The notes beneath the pieces are model-generated. The model made no database searches, had not been told where the DNA came from, and saw only the letters and a list, made by a program, of their open reading frames with translations. 64,000 nucleotides of DNA from Moniliophthora roreri (Eukaryota > Basidiomycota > Agaricomycetes > Agaricales > Marasmiaceae): the NCBI GenBank assembly GCA_001466705.2, contig LATX02000230.1:186001-250000 (forward strand). Direction: 5' to 3'. Positions 35,553 to 47,092 of the stretch are shown here, in pieces. Position numbers and translations under genes: made by a program. Position 1 is the stretch's first letter, and each line of letters starts with the position of its first letter.

Positions 35553-36741
35553 CGTGCCCGACAACATACGAACATCATACTAATCGCGTCCCTTTATACG
35601 ACAGTAGCTGCCGGACCGGCGAAGGTCAGCAAAGGAAGAGGGGCAATGTTGCGAAATCTGGGAGAACTCGAGGTCTTTCTGAGTCTCTATAGCTGATATC
35701 TTTGATGGTTGTGAGTTAAACACAGGATGCATGAATCGTGAATGAAGACAGGAAGAATCTCATCTGGCTCATGACCGCCGATGACGAAGGTTTTCCCACA
35801 CACCTGGGCCCAGGCTTCTTATATCTTTACCACCTGCATTATGAGGATCAACTCTGCTTTTGATGCGCATTAGTGGCCTGTCTTTCATATGGGGAAGGGG
35901 TGATCTTCTCTGTAGTCTCGTCGACTTCGCTCAGTCAGTTTACTGGGACAGCTATGTGCCCGTGCGCATGCTTTGCAACGCCAAGCTCAGTTATTCGTTC
36001 AGACTTCAGCTAGAGACTGATCTCTTCAATAATCAGCTCGCGATCCAGGACTTTTCACGGTCCTCCGGGTAACCTAGAGCTTGCGGTTCGTCCTGCTTGC
36101 GTACTCGACCTCAATGCTAATAGCCAACTATGGTCAATCAGCTACGTCGTGCATTTGGGTATCGCACTCACCTCGCGACCGCTTCGATTATCTATGTCCC
36201 TAGACTGTCTTTGCTATGTTATCTCGGCACCGAACGATGGTAATGTCCCATCGTGTTCAAATTCGCTGACGGTTTGATGAAGGCTGGAGGTACTACTAAA
36301 TTTGCGGTAAGCCCAGCTTTGTCCCCTGTGCGCGTGCAAAGCTCATAGTCATACAACTTGCAGACTTACGGCTTCTGACTCAGTATGCTGACGAGCACGT
36401 TACTCTGGACATTCATTAACATCAGCAACACTTGCATGTACTTGAAGAACGGTAAGAAAACTTAAAACATGACATACTTCGTTATCACTTACATTGAAGA
36501 GGGCCTCGTTTGCCTCGTGAATGCCAGTTAAAGGAAGGAAGCGAGTGTTTTAAATTATCAGATTGTCGAAAGTTGATAATTCAGAACCGACGTAAGTAAT
36601 GTCTACCATTTAGCCATATTTTTCCGTTTTTCAATGGCCGCTCTAATTTAGAGCTAATAATAGTCCAATGCCGACGTTACGTGCGTCTACAAGAAGAAAC
36701 TCCTACTGTACAGGCGATCAATAGATCCTTGTCTCGCAGAC
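35553..36741. other. Array spacer upstream of FAD hydroxylase B
   Basis: No gene. Homologous to 42000-42810 and, more weakly, to 30100-31230. Confidence 0.55.
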
Positions 36742-36749
36742 TATAAAAA
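36742..36749 (+). promoter_or_regulatory. TATA box of FAD hydroxylase B
   Basis: GACTATAAAAACAGCC, TATA 59 bp before the ATG; the following 50 bp of leader are nearly the same as in copy C. Confidence 0.65.
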
Positions 36750-36800
36750 CAGCCCTTTTCCCTGACTGCTTGATTCAGCCACCAGTGACCCACAAGCAAA

Positions 36801-39080
36801 ATGACCACGGAACCTGCCGTTCTCATTGTCAGTATCGAATCCCTACATCTGCGTATGCACGTTTACGGTTTTACTCTCAACAGGTTGGCGCTGGACCATC
36901 TGGTGCACCATTCGTCTGCTCAACGTACTTGCGTCACCCAGTAAACTCACTCTGTTTGTAGGTCTGGTTCTAGCATTGCTGCTCCTCGGAAACAATGTAT
37001 CTGTTCGGATCATTGACAAACGAAGCAACTTCAACGTTGGACAGCGAGGTGCTGGATTCCACGTATGTCTCGCGACCGCTGCGGAGCCATCATCAACTCA
37101 TTCACTTTACTTCTAGGCTCGAACTCTAGAGTTGTATAAGCTTCTTGGTATCTTGCCAGAGATCGAGAAACGTGCTCGGTCAGTACCTACGTTGAGAATC
37201 TACGATATTGGCCAGGATAAGCCACTCAAAGAGGTTCCGTTCCTTGAAAAGTCGACAATAGAGTCACAGTATTATCGGGTACGCTCAAGTTGCACGCTCC
37301 ACGACTTAATTTAACCGAGCGACCCAGATTAACGGCAAGGTATTCGGACAAGAACAGCACCAGGAACTTCTCCGTCAAATCCTGGAGGAAGAATATGGCT
37401 GTCGCGTTGAATGTGAAACAGAGTTGGAGAGCTTTGCACAAGACGAGGAGAAGGTGGTAGTGAACCTCGTGAAGAAAGGCAAGCAGGAGACGACAAATGT
37501 GAAATGGCTCGTTGGCGCGGATGGAGGACGAAGCGTCGTCAGGAAGCAGTTGGGATTGACCTTTACGGGCGAATCGCATGCCGATGTCACTTCAGTCGTT
37601 GGGGATATTGAGGTTAAGAAGTGGCCTGATGACTTCGACACAAAGGTACCTGTTGTAATTTACATCGTTCCCAAGGTATTGACATAAGTCTCTTTCATGC
37701 AGGTGTGGTCTCTATGGGGCAATCATAGGGAAAAGACGTGAGAAGATATACATCCAATGTCCTTGTGTTGCGCTCATGCATTACCCCTCAGTGTCTTTAT
37801 ATGTCCATATGTGAAAGATGGAAAACAGATGTCTTTCTTCTTCCTGGGTGGTGGACAGGTAGACGTAGAAGGGGTGGCAGCGCATCCTGAACATATCGTT
37901 GATATGCTTCATGGTATTTCTGGCAGGCAAGGAATTGAATTTGGTGCGTTGCATCAACACGCGCTATGGAGGTAACATTTCCATTTTTATTTAAAAGTTC
38001 CTTCAGATTCTCACACTCGACTTGACAGGGCGAATGTACGAATGGCAAATAAGTTTGGCGAAGGACGGATCTTCATCGTCGGAGGTATGTTTTTGAATCA
38101 TCACTAAACATTGGGCTGCAGCGAGAATGGAGTACTAACCGCCTAGAATATAGATGCTGCTCATGTTCATAGTCCTACCGGTGGACAGGTATCCCTTTTT
38201 ATGTTCGCAAAGTTTGGACGTAACTGACGACATTCCATTCCAAGGGAATGAACTCCGGTGTCCAGGATTCGGTATGTGTTCTCGGTACACAATTCCATCA
38301 GATTGGTAACAAAGACACATTTTCAACAGTTCAATCTTGCATGGAAGCTTGGACTTGTCCACAAGAGTTTAGCTCCACGAAGCCTATTGGAATCCTACAC
38401 CTCCGAACGCCTCCCAGTCATTGCTGCAATGCTCGAGATGACCACAATACTTATGCGCAAGTTTCTTACTCCTGCCGAGAATACGGATCGCTTCGAGAGA
38501 GGTTTTGAGACAAGCCAGCTTGGTATCACATATCGCAAAAGTCCCATTATTATAGATGAGCGGTACCCAGGCGAAAACGAAACGGTAGATCCATATCGCT
38601 CGGGACTTGACGGCACCGTTCATGCAGGTGATCGCGCATCGGAGGCTCCTGGATTGAAGCACCTGGACTCGGGAGAGAAGACCAGTATCTTCCAGATGTT
38701 CGATGCTACATCCCATACAGTCCTTTTCTTCGGAAATTCGATTTCTGATGTTCAGGAGTCACTCGAATTTGTAGCGAAATATCCCAACAACGTCGTCAAA
38801 AGGGTGCTGGTGTTACCGCAAGGCTCAGAGCTCTCGTCCGACAGCGAGAAAGATTTACTCGACCGTGTATTCGTTGACGGTGATGGGCATGCGTACGAAA
38901 ACTATAGAGTGCGACCAGGAGATGTGTTCACGGTCGTTGTGAGACCAGATGGGGTGAGAATACCTGTTCTTATTCCAAGGCAACAGATTGACTGAATTCT
39001 TTTAACAGTACATCGGAGCGTTGGCTAAGGGATCCTCCGGATTGAAGGAGTACTTCCGTAATATATTTTTTAATTGCTGA
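36801..39080 (+). CDS. FAD-dependent aromatic hydroxylase (phenol 2-monooxygenase-like), copy B
   Basis: Second intact copy, 551 residues. Exons: 36801-36827, 36884-36902, 36962-37062, 37117-37278, 37328-37645, 37703-37737, 37792-37971, 38029-38084, 38154-38188, 38245-38271, 38330-38953, 39009-39080. All FAD motifs are kept: VGAGPSG, WLVGADGGRSVVRKQLG and IVGDAAHVHSPTGGQGMN. Compared with copy A, Gln at the end of exon 3 is His. The sequence is a mosaic. Through the first part of exon 11 it groups with copy C (for example ELESFAQDEEKVVVNLVKKG and FERGFET). From about 38700 to the end and into the 3' flank it is almost identical to copy A (VLFFGNSISDVQESLEF). The promoter and leader resemble copy C. 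Its function should be like copy A, possibly with altered substrate range. Confidence 0.87.
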
Positions 39081-39739
39081 ACGGTCCAGGCCCCGTATTC
39101 ATACACTGGATTTACATTCGACGAGCACACACCCTTTTCAATTACCTTATGATTCGGATATCAATCTAAGAACATGTAGATCGAAAGGCAAATTTACATT
39201 ATACTTTGTCCTCGCGTGTCTCCAATATAGCGTACTTGCAGCTTGGCGAATCCATTCGAGTAAGAGCAAAATCATCACGAATTAGTCAAAATCTCATAGA
39301 TTTCGCTCGACAAGGCCACGTGACAGTTGTGAACTCTATTTCATTTGAATGCGATAAATATGGTACATAACTTGGGCGGAGCTCATCAGGAACCAATATC
39401 GAACACAGCCTGACTCTCCAAGAACTTAATCTGTTCCGGGGTGAGCGTAGTATCAAGAGCTTCAAGGTTTGGAGCTGCTCGGTCTTACAACCTCCGATGA
39501 TATGGAAGACGCGTTATTTTTTTTTGACATGACCTAGCTGATGGCCGTTAGGATCAATGAAAGTATTAGCGCGCGAGGTTGACTGTGTGGTAGGGGATCC
39601 GGGGCACCGGACGGCATTATAGTAGTCACATGACCGTAGTTCCGATAGCCTTTCGCCGTCGTAGCGTAGACTCATCCCGAACCAGCAGCATCGTCTTCGG
39701 CATCGCGATAGCCAGACCACCCAGCCCTCTCCAGCTGTG
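39081..39739. other. 3' flank of copy B with a roughly 155-bp insertion
   Basis: 39081-39540 matches the flank of copy A. Between about 39580 and 39735 there is sequence (GGGGATCCGGGGCACCGG onward) that is absent from the matching place at about 34040 in unit A. Its origin was not identified. Confidence 0.5.
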
Positions 39740-40528
39740 ATGAAAACGAGCGGGTATATGAATGTGTGACGCCCTAAAAAGGTGCGCAAACTCACCACCG
39801 CATGTACTGAAGCCAACCATGTATCCTGACAGACCACAGATGAGGTCTTGTAGGTGGCCGATACAGTTGACCGGAGTAAATGTTATCATGTGGATACGGA
39901 TGAGATTCCGGGGTCTGGACTATACCGGTAGATCATCCAGACTGTCACTAACATCAGCGACATCAAAGGCCATGCCGAGTATAAAGAAATACGCACTTAC
40001 AGCCTGACGAGGAATATGGCGTAACTCTGAGTTGCGATGTATGACAGTCCCGGTGGTGGTCTATTTAATCACTGACCAGGATTTGAGACGGAAGAATGGC
40101 GTCAAGGTACGTTACCACGATGGCTATATGAACCATTCTCCTCTGACGAATGTCTGCATGGTAGTACTGACGGCATCTTCAGCAACATGTCGTGACGATA
40201 GCTCCCGATGCAGCAGCGTTTGGGTCACCCATATCTACGCGGGAGGTTATCGGAGATCAATATCAATATCTGGTGTAATGGGCACGAGATTACACACAGG
40301 CCTTGAATGCATTATAATCGGCACCGGCCACTATCACTCCCTTGTCGTATCTTCACCAAGTCGAAATTCAGATGCTAGTTTTCAGCTAAACAAAAGCAAG
40401 AGCACCAGGCCCAAATATGAAGGATCCTATCGTATCCAGTGATGAATCAGCGTCAGCTATCAGCTTCCCTAGCAGATAAAGCCTGGACAAAACACACCTA
40501 GGCCCACCCAGATTATGTACGTCTTCAT
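39740..40528 (-). pseudogene. MFS sugar-transporter relic 4
   Basis: Counterpart of the relic at 34.1-34.8 kb in the next tandem unit. It starts MKTYIIWVGL at 40528, has a similar exon 3 region near 40240-40140 (ATG then GGTGACCCAAACGC), and ends with the helix 5 region SGYMVGFSTCGGEFAHLF (about 39845-39790). Frameshifts and stops are present; helices 6-12 are absent. Confidence 0.65.
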
Positions 40529-40849
40529 CGCACCCGAAAACGTCCGAGCATCACGCTAATCGCATCTCCAATACGCCATTAAGAGCAGGCGCTGGATCGG
40601 TGGAATCTATCCGTATGATTTTGAAAGGTCGTTTGACCGACGTGTTGAGGCCCAATTCACCATGCGATACCTGGGAGGATTCGAGATCTTTGCGAGCCCT
40701 TATAGCTGATATTATTTTCTGCTGGTTGGTGAGTTGAATGGAGTGCATGAATGGGTCAGAGGAAAAAGCAAATGAATCAAAGAAACATCAATAATAGCTA
40801 AGGCAAGAACGTACCCGGGAGGTTAAGTTGCTCTGTAGCGGTGCTCGAA

Positions 40850-41290
40850 ATGAAAGTCTAAGCAAAAAATTAGCATCAAGAATGTTTAGGGAAGCCAGAG
40901 ACTGAGACATACCCGAAATGAAAGCTGACGCGTGGTCCTGGTCTTGTAGCGGTTTTCGAAAGCAATTTCGTGCACACCACCGTTCACAGATTCATAAGGT
41001 CCGGGTCCGATAGGCGAGTAGGCAAGGAATGATTTGCTTCATATGCAACGGGATGTCTGCAGAAGGCTTGAGGTTACTCATCGGAGGAAAGCGAGGGTCA
41101 GACAACACGCACGTTCGATTTATATTAAGAGAGCGCCAGAAGCTCGTCCACACCTCGATTTGAATTTAGCACTTTGCACGGCAGAGGAAGCCAGCAAACA
41201 CGTACTAGTTTAAGGAACAACAACTCAGACAACAATGCCTTCACCTTTCTCCCCGAAGTCCGATCCTAGGGTACACCTCAAGCAAGTATC
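40850..41290 (-). pseudogene. Second copy of the unrecognised SDPRFP module
   Basis: Minus-strand reading gives a YLLEV-type exon piece near 41280, then NRTCVLSDPRFPPMSNLKPS followed by ADIPLHMK (about 41115-41038), then HEIAFENRYKTRTTRQLSF (about 40980-40925). It matches the copy at 27.8-28.1 kb. No known domain recognised. Confidence 0.4.
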
Positions 41291-41299
41291 TCTCTCATT

Positions 41300-41693
41300 G
41301 TAGCGTAAAGCTACGTACCACGATGCGCATGAGCCCTATGAATCTTTTTTCTTCGATGAACGTCGGCATGGTAGCACCAGTATCCCTAGCATACGCGGCC
41401 TCCCGTGGAGGAACATTTGGGCTACTCATGTCTACGTGAGAGGTCAGTATCGCGGCCTGCCGCCATAGGTAGCGGACAACATACGGGTCCTGAACAAATC
41501 ATGAACTAGTTGTTATCCCAGCGTCGTGTCTTCACAGAGTGATAGTTCAGTGGTAGTTTAGTGGTAGTTCAAGTAAGAGTGCCTTGCCCAAACATAAAAG
41601 ATCCTATCATGTTCAAAGTTGAGTCACCAGCTTCCTAGTGGATGAATGAAACACACCTCAGCCTGCGAAGAGCCACACCACAGACGCCTTCAT
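41300..41693 (-). pseudogene. MFS sugar-transporter relic 5 (short)
   Basis: Near-duplicate of the short relic at 35.1-35.6 kb. It starts MKASVVWLFAG then a stop (41693-41660), has the same scrambled third exon, and runs into the YLLEV piece and the SDPRFP module. Confidence 0.6.
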
Positions 41694-42813
41694 CGTGCCC
41701 GACAGCGTCCGAAGATTATACTAATCGTGTCCCTTTGTATAAGAGCAGCTACTGGACCGGCGAAGGTCAGCAAAGGAAGGGGGGCGAAATCTGGGAAAAC
41801 TCGAAGTCTTTGCGAGTCCTGATAGCTGATATTTTGATGGTTGTGATACAGGGTGCATGGATCGTGAATGGGAAAGGAAGAGAAATCTCATCTGGCTATG
41901 GCCGCCGATGACGAAGGTTTTCCCACACACCATATCCGACGATCCGACGAGTCTGGGCCCAGGTTTCTTTTTACCATCTGCATTCAACATTGTGAGGATC
42001 GACTCTGCTTTTGATGCGCACTGGCGGCCTCATTCATGAAGTCTTTCATATGGGGAAAGGATAATCTTCCCTGTAGTCTCATCGACTTCGCTCAGGCAGT
42101 TTAATGGGACAGCTATGTGCCCATGCGCATGCTTTGCAACGCCAGACTCAGCTATTCGTTCAGTCTTCGCTTCAATGATCAACTTGCAATCCAGGACTTT
42201 TCATGGTCTTCCGGGTAACCTAGAGCTTGCGGTTCGTCCTGCTTGCGTGCTCGATAACAGCTAACTATGGTCAATCAGCTACGTCGCGCATTTGGGTATC
42301 GCACTCACCTCGTGACCGCTTCAATCATCTTTGTCCCGGGACTGTTTCTAAATCCGCTGATGGTATGGTGAAGACTGGAGATAGTTGAATTTGCGGTAAG
42401 CCCAACTTTGTCCCCTGTGCACGTACTGAGCTAATAGTCATGCAACTTGCAGACTTACGGCTTCTGACTCGGTATGGTGGTGGGCACGTTACTCTGGACT
42501 TTCATAAAGAAAGTATGACATAGTTCATTATCGCTTACATTAGAGAAGACCTCGTTTGCCTCGTGAATGCTAGTAAAAGGAAGGAAGAGAGTGCTTAAAA
42601 TCATCAGATCTTAGTCAAACTATTGAAAGCTGATTATTCGAATTCAAAACCAACGTAAGTAATGGCTACCATTTAGCCACAATTTTCCGTTTCAATGGCC
42701 GCTCTGATTTGGCGCTAATAGCACCCATTCCCACCTTCAGGTAGTCCAATGCCGACCTTACGCGCGTCTACAAGAAACTCCTATAGGCGATCAGTAGATC
42801 CTTGTCTCGCAGG
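41694..42813. other. Array spacer upstream of FAD hydroxylase C
   Basis: No gene. Homologous to the spacer upstream of copy B. Confidence 0.55.
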
Positions 42814-42820
42814 CTATAAA
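42814..42820 (+). promoter_or_regulatory. TATA box of FAD hydroxylase C
   Basis: GGCTATAAAAACAGCC, TATA 63 bp before the ATG. The promoter looks intact although the gene is broken. Confidence 0.6.
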
Positions 42821-42876
42821 AACAGCCTTTTTTCCTGACTGCTTGATCCAGTCCCCAGTGACAACCCACAAGCAAA

Positions 42877-45100
42877 ATGACCACCAAACCTGCCGTTCTC
42901 ATTGTCCGTATCGAATCCCTACATCTGTCATCTGTGTACACACGTTAACGATTTTGCTCTCGACAGGTTGGTGCTGGACCATCTGGTGCGTCGTTCGTCT
43001 GCTCAACGTACTTGCGTCGCCTAGTAAACTCACTCTGTTTGTAGGTCTGGCTTTAGCACTGCTGCTCTTCCGAAACGATATTACTGTTCGGATCATCGAT
43101 AAACGAAGCAACTTCAATGTTGGACAGCGAGGTGCTGGGTTCCAGGTACGTTCTGTCTTCGTGGCCGTCACGGAAGCCATCGTTAGCTCATTCACTTTAC
43201 ATCTAGCCTCGAACTCTAGAGTTGTATAAGCTCCTTGGTATCTTGCCAGAGATCGAGAAACGTGCTCGGTCAATACCTAAGATGAGAATCTACGATGTTG
43301 GCGTTGCATGCCTCTCCACGGCTTAATTTAACCGAACAATCCAGATTAACGGCAAGGTATTTGGACAAGAACAACACCAGGAATTCCTTCGTCAACTCCT
43401 AGAGAAAGAATATGGCTGCCTCGTTGAATGTGAAACAGAGTTGGAGAGCTTTGCACAAGACGAGGAGAAGGTGGTAGTGAACCTCGTGAAGAAAGGCAAG
43501 CAGGAAACGACAAATGTGAAATGGCTCATCGGCGCGGATGGAGGACGAAGCGTCGTCAGGAAGCAGTTGGGTTTAACCTTTACGGGCGAATCACATGCCG
43601 ATATCACTTCAGTCATTGGGGATATCGAGGTTAAGATGTGGCCGGATGAAATTGACACAAAAGTACCTGTTGTAATATTTACCTCTCAAAGCACTGACAT
43701 ACAGTCTCTTTCCTGCAGGTGTGGTCTGTATGGGGAAATCAGGGGGAAGAGAGGTGAGAGGATATACATACCAACATCCTTCTGTTGCGCTCATGCATTA
43801 CCCCTCAGCGTCTTTATATGTCCATATCTGAAAGATGGAAAGCAGATGTCTTTCTTCCTAGTGGGTGGTGGACAGGTAGACGTAGAAGGGGTGGCAGCGA
43901 ATCCGGAACGTATCGTTGGTCTGCTTCATGGTATTTCTGGGAGGCAAGGAATTGAATTTGGTGCGTTGCATCAACACGCGCTATGGAGGTAACATTTCCT
44001 TTCTTTTATTAAGTTCCTCTAGGTTCTCACACTCGGCTTGACAGGGCGAATGTACGAATGGCAAATAAGTTTGGCGAAGGACGGGTCTTCATCGTCGGAG
44101 GTATGTCTTAATATCATCACTAAACATTGAGATGCAGCAAGAATGGTGTACTAACCGCCTATAATATAGATGCTGCTCACGTGCATAGTCCTACCGGTGG
44201 ACAGGTATCCCTTTTTGTGTTCGTAAAGCTTGGACGTAACTGACGACATTCCATTCCAAGGGAATGAACTCCGGTGTCCAGGATTCCGTATGTGTTCTTG
44301 GTACAATTTAATCAGATACGACAACTAAAAGTCACAATTTCAACAGTTTAATCTTGCATGGAAGCTTGGACTTGTCCACAAGGGCTTAGCTCCGCGAAGC
44401 CTATTGGAGTCCTACACCACCGAACGCTTACCAGTCATAGCTGCAATGCTCGAGATGACCACGGTACTCATGCGCAAAGACTTTGCTCTTACCTCGAACA
44501 CGGAGCGCTTCGAAAGAGGTTTTGAGACAAGACAGCTTGGTATCACATATCGCAAAAGTCCCATTATCGTGGATGAGAGGTACCCGGACAAAAACGAAAC
44601 TGTAGATCCATATCGCTCGGGACTTGACGGCACTGTTCATGCAGGTGATCGTGCACCGGAGGCTCCTGGATTGAAGCACCTAGACTCGGGAGAGAAGACC
44701 AGCATCTACCAGGTGTTCGATGCTACGTCTCATACGGTCATTTTCTTCGGAAACTCGATTTCCGATATTGAGGAATCACTCAAATTTGTGGCAAAGTATC
44801 CCAAGAACGTCGTCAAGAGCGTGCTGGTGTTACCGCAAGGCTCAGCATTCTCGTCCGACAGCGAGAAAGCTTTACTCGACCATGTCTTCAGTGACACCGA
44901 CGGGCATACGTACGAGAACTATAGATTGAGACCCGGAGATGGGTTGTTCATAGTCGTTGTGAGACCGGACGGGGTGAGAATACCTGTTCTTATCCACAGG
45001 CAATAATCTGGCTTACTTTTTTCAACAGTACATTGGAGCGGTGGCTAAAGGATTCTCTGGATTGAAGGAGTACTTCTGTAATATACTTGTTGATAACTAA
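42877..45100 (+). pseudogene. FAD-dependent aromatic hydroxylase, copy C, broken by a 76-bp deletion
   Basis: Same 12-exon layout as copies A and B, with intact exons 1-3 (42877-42903, 42967-42985, 43045-43145), 5-11 (43345-43662, 43719-43753, 43809-43988, 44045-44100, 44170-44204, 44261-44287, 44347-44973) and 12 (45029-45100). In exon 4, which begins at 43207, 76 bp corresponding to 37213-37288 of copy B are missing at 43302/43303. This removes 22 codons and the exon 4 donor site; reading on meets TAA at 43324-43326. The rest is stop-free with all FAD motifs kept, so the damage looks recent. A rescue by an unusual donor inside exon 4 is conceivable but would drop a conserved segment. The C-terminus (GAVAKGFSGLKEYFCNILVDN) has diverged from A and B. 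Confidence 0.82.
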
Positions 45101-45833
45101 GCTATCCTACATGGCTAATGACGAATGCTTTCCCGCTCCCAATGTCTGACGTCTTGACTCTAGCAGACAGGGACTTAACCGATAGTGTCCAAAATTGTGT
45201 TGCTGAGCTCGTGCTCCATTATTGAGTCGCTCCAGGTGCTTGGGGAAGAGAAAAAGCGTAAGCACTACGAACGCTATACAGTAGGCCATGAGAATGCACC
45301 ATTAAGGACGTGATGTGCTCTTCGGAACTTGTGTGTTTGAGGAAAGGTCGACCCAACAGCAAGCTGTGTGCCAATGTCTGGCCAAAATCTCGGCCTCTTT
45401 TGCAGCTCCACTAATTCCCCTTCGTGATATGAACATTTTAATTTGGGTCCAGACCTAGCGCGATAGAAGGAATGAACACCAAGAACGACTGATGAAGCAG
45501 CAAAGAGTACGGACGCTAGTTTGGGGGAATAGTTGGATCCGGAAGAATCTTTTCAGGTCTTTGTTGCAAAGTGAATTTTTCAGAGACGGTGGAATGGTAC
45601 TCGTATGCACCGTTAGCCAGATCCCAGTATCCATATCCTAGGTCCCTTGTCCTTCCCAACAGCCTTCACATGCTCATCCTGGAGGTGGCAATTAAATGAA
45701 AGCTGAGAATGGTACGGCAGGAAAATGCACCGTTTCGAGTTTGATATTTGTTATTGTGCAGTGGGATTGGTTCAAATATTGCAGCGAGCAAAGCCGATGG
45801 AACATACTAAAATGATCAATCACAAAGCCAGAG
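45101..45833. other. Spacer between the hydroxylase array and tRNA-Glu
   Basis: No gene recognised; one 60-codon minus ORF (45107-45289) is unsupported. Base composition is still like the left part of the window. Confidence 0.5.
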
Positions 45834-45936
45834 TTCCGTTACAGGGAATCGAACCCTGGGCTATCGCGCTCTGATCAACAGTTCCGCCTTGATGAGCAAT
45901 GAGAGGCGATAATGTTAGCCACTACACCATAACGGA
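45834..45936 (-). tRNA. tRNA-Glu (anticodon CTC) with 31-nt intron
   Basis: On the minus strand the 5' acceptor TCCGTTA (45936-45930) pairs with the 3' acceptor TAACGGA (45841-45835), with discriminator A at 45834. The D arm reads GGTGTAGTGGCTAACAT. The anticodon stem ATCGC/GCGAT encloses loop C-T-CTC-A-C. The T arm reads CAGGGTTCGATTCCCTG. An intron at 45869-45899 sits exactly between positions 37 and 38, the standard eukaryotic place, and mature length is 72 nt. The T-arm TTCGATTC and TGGTGTAGTGGC also provide the internal B and A boxes for RNA polymerase III. Confidence 0.93.
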
Positions 45937-46171
45937 TGTGGATTCAGGGAATAGGTTATTTATGAGATCCTTGCCGCCTGCTGTCATCCGTCCCCGTTTT
46001 TTCTTGAAGCTAATGCTGCAGTCATTTTGCAGGGTGACATCAAGCTGTTCATGATTCTAATGGAACCAATTTCGAACACGTGAGGAGTTTCAGAAGATAT
46101 TCTTTACTTCAACTGGGAATTTTCCTGATGAATGAGTGATATTAGAGTCTAGACAACAGAGGGTGTAGGTC

Positions 46172-46537
46172 CATTGCAATGAACCAGGCAGAATGCCTAC
46201 ATTACCATTGTAATGGCTAAACTTAGTCTGCCAGTCAAGGATGCAATTGAAATGACTTGGGACTGAGTTGTAAACCCCACTTGGTCGGAAAACCATTGGA
46301 ATGAAGACACTCCTGATTTGACTTTGTATGCATGGATACACTCTTTTCCAATAAAACTCTCAGGGCAATATCATTGAAATGGTTCTGGAGCTTCCCCCGT
46401 TATCTATGCCATAAATCATTCAAACGAGACTTGTATTGGGACCTTATTTGAATGAGTATAGGCCAACCATTGTATGTATACTATTACTACCCATAAACTC
46501 ATTCAAATGGGATTCACGGCAGGAAGTCATTGGAATG
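46172..46537. repeat. Cluster 1 of the palindromic motif CATTNNAATG
   Basis: Exact matches at 46172, 46206, 46294, 46372, 46500 and 46528, plus near-matches at 46244, 46417 and 46445. The half-sites CATT and AATG form a 10-bp dyad with a variable 2-bp centre. Spacing is 28-78 bp. Confidence 0.8.
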
Positions 46538-47092
46538 AATTCCTTGTCCAATCAACAACCAGCAATTTCTGGTGCAAATCCTGGAGCCTAGACCTGGATG
46601 GTGTAGAATAACAAGGACAAGGAATTGGAGATGGCATGTCAACAATTTGAGAGGATGGAGAGGACAAGTTGAGCCAGGAAATAGGATGGGTGTACAATGA
46701 GTATACTGCAATGTGAAGGCTCAGATTGAGCAAATAAAAATAGGCTTATAACCATGCATTGAAATTCAAGAGCCAAGAGTACCAGGCCTGATTGAACATT
46801 AAAAGATTGTTTTGGGGCAATGGGACCTTTGAATCGATGCTTGAAACCTAGATTACTGGCTCATTGACAACAAGATGGATAGGGTTTTTGTATTTTAAGG
46901 ACTAGACTTGTCAAATTTTAGGCTCAGGAGAATGATGTTTGAATTTGACTATGCACCAGTATCCTACTATCCACCATCTTGACCTTCTGTTTCAACCTCC
47001 AGTCCATCAGATATGATCTTCCTGATTCCCAAATGCCCAAGCAATATATCCTGAAGGTTTTCCAAAGCATTGAGTAAGGGTCATAGCACTAA

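Noticed and set aside
45107..45289. 60-codon minus ORF with a hydrophobic start
   Set aside because: Too short, no context, in the flank of the broken hydroxylase copy.
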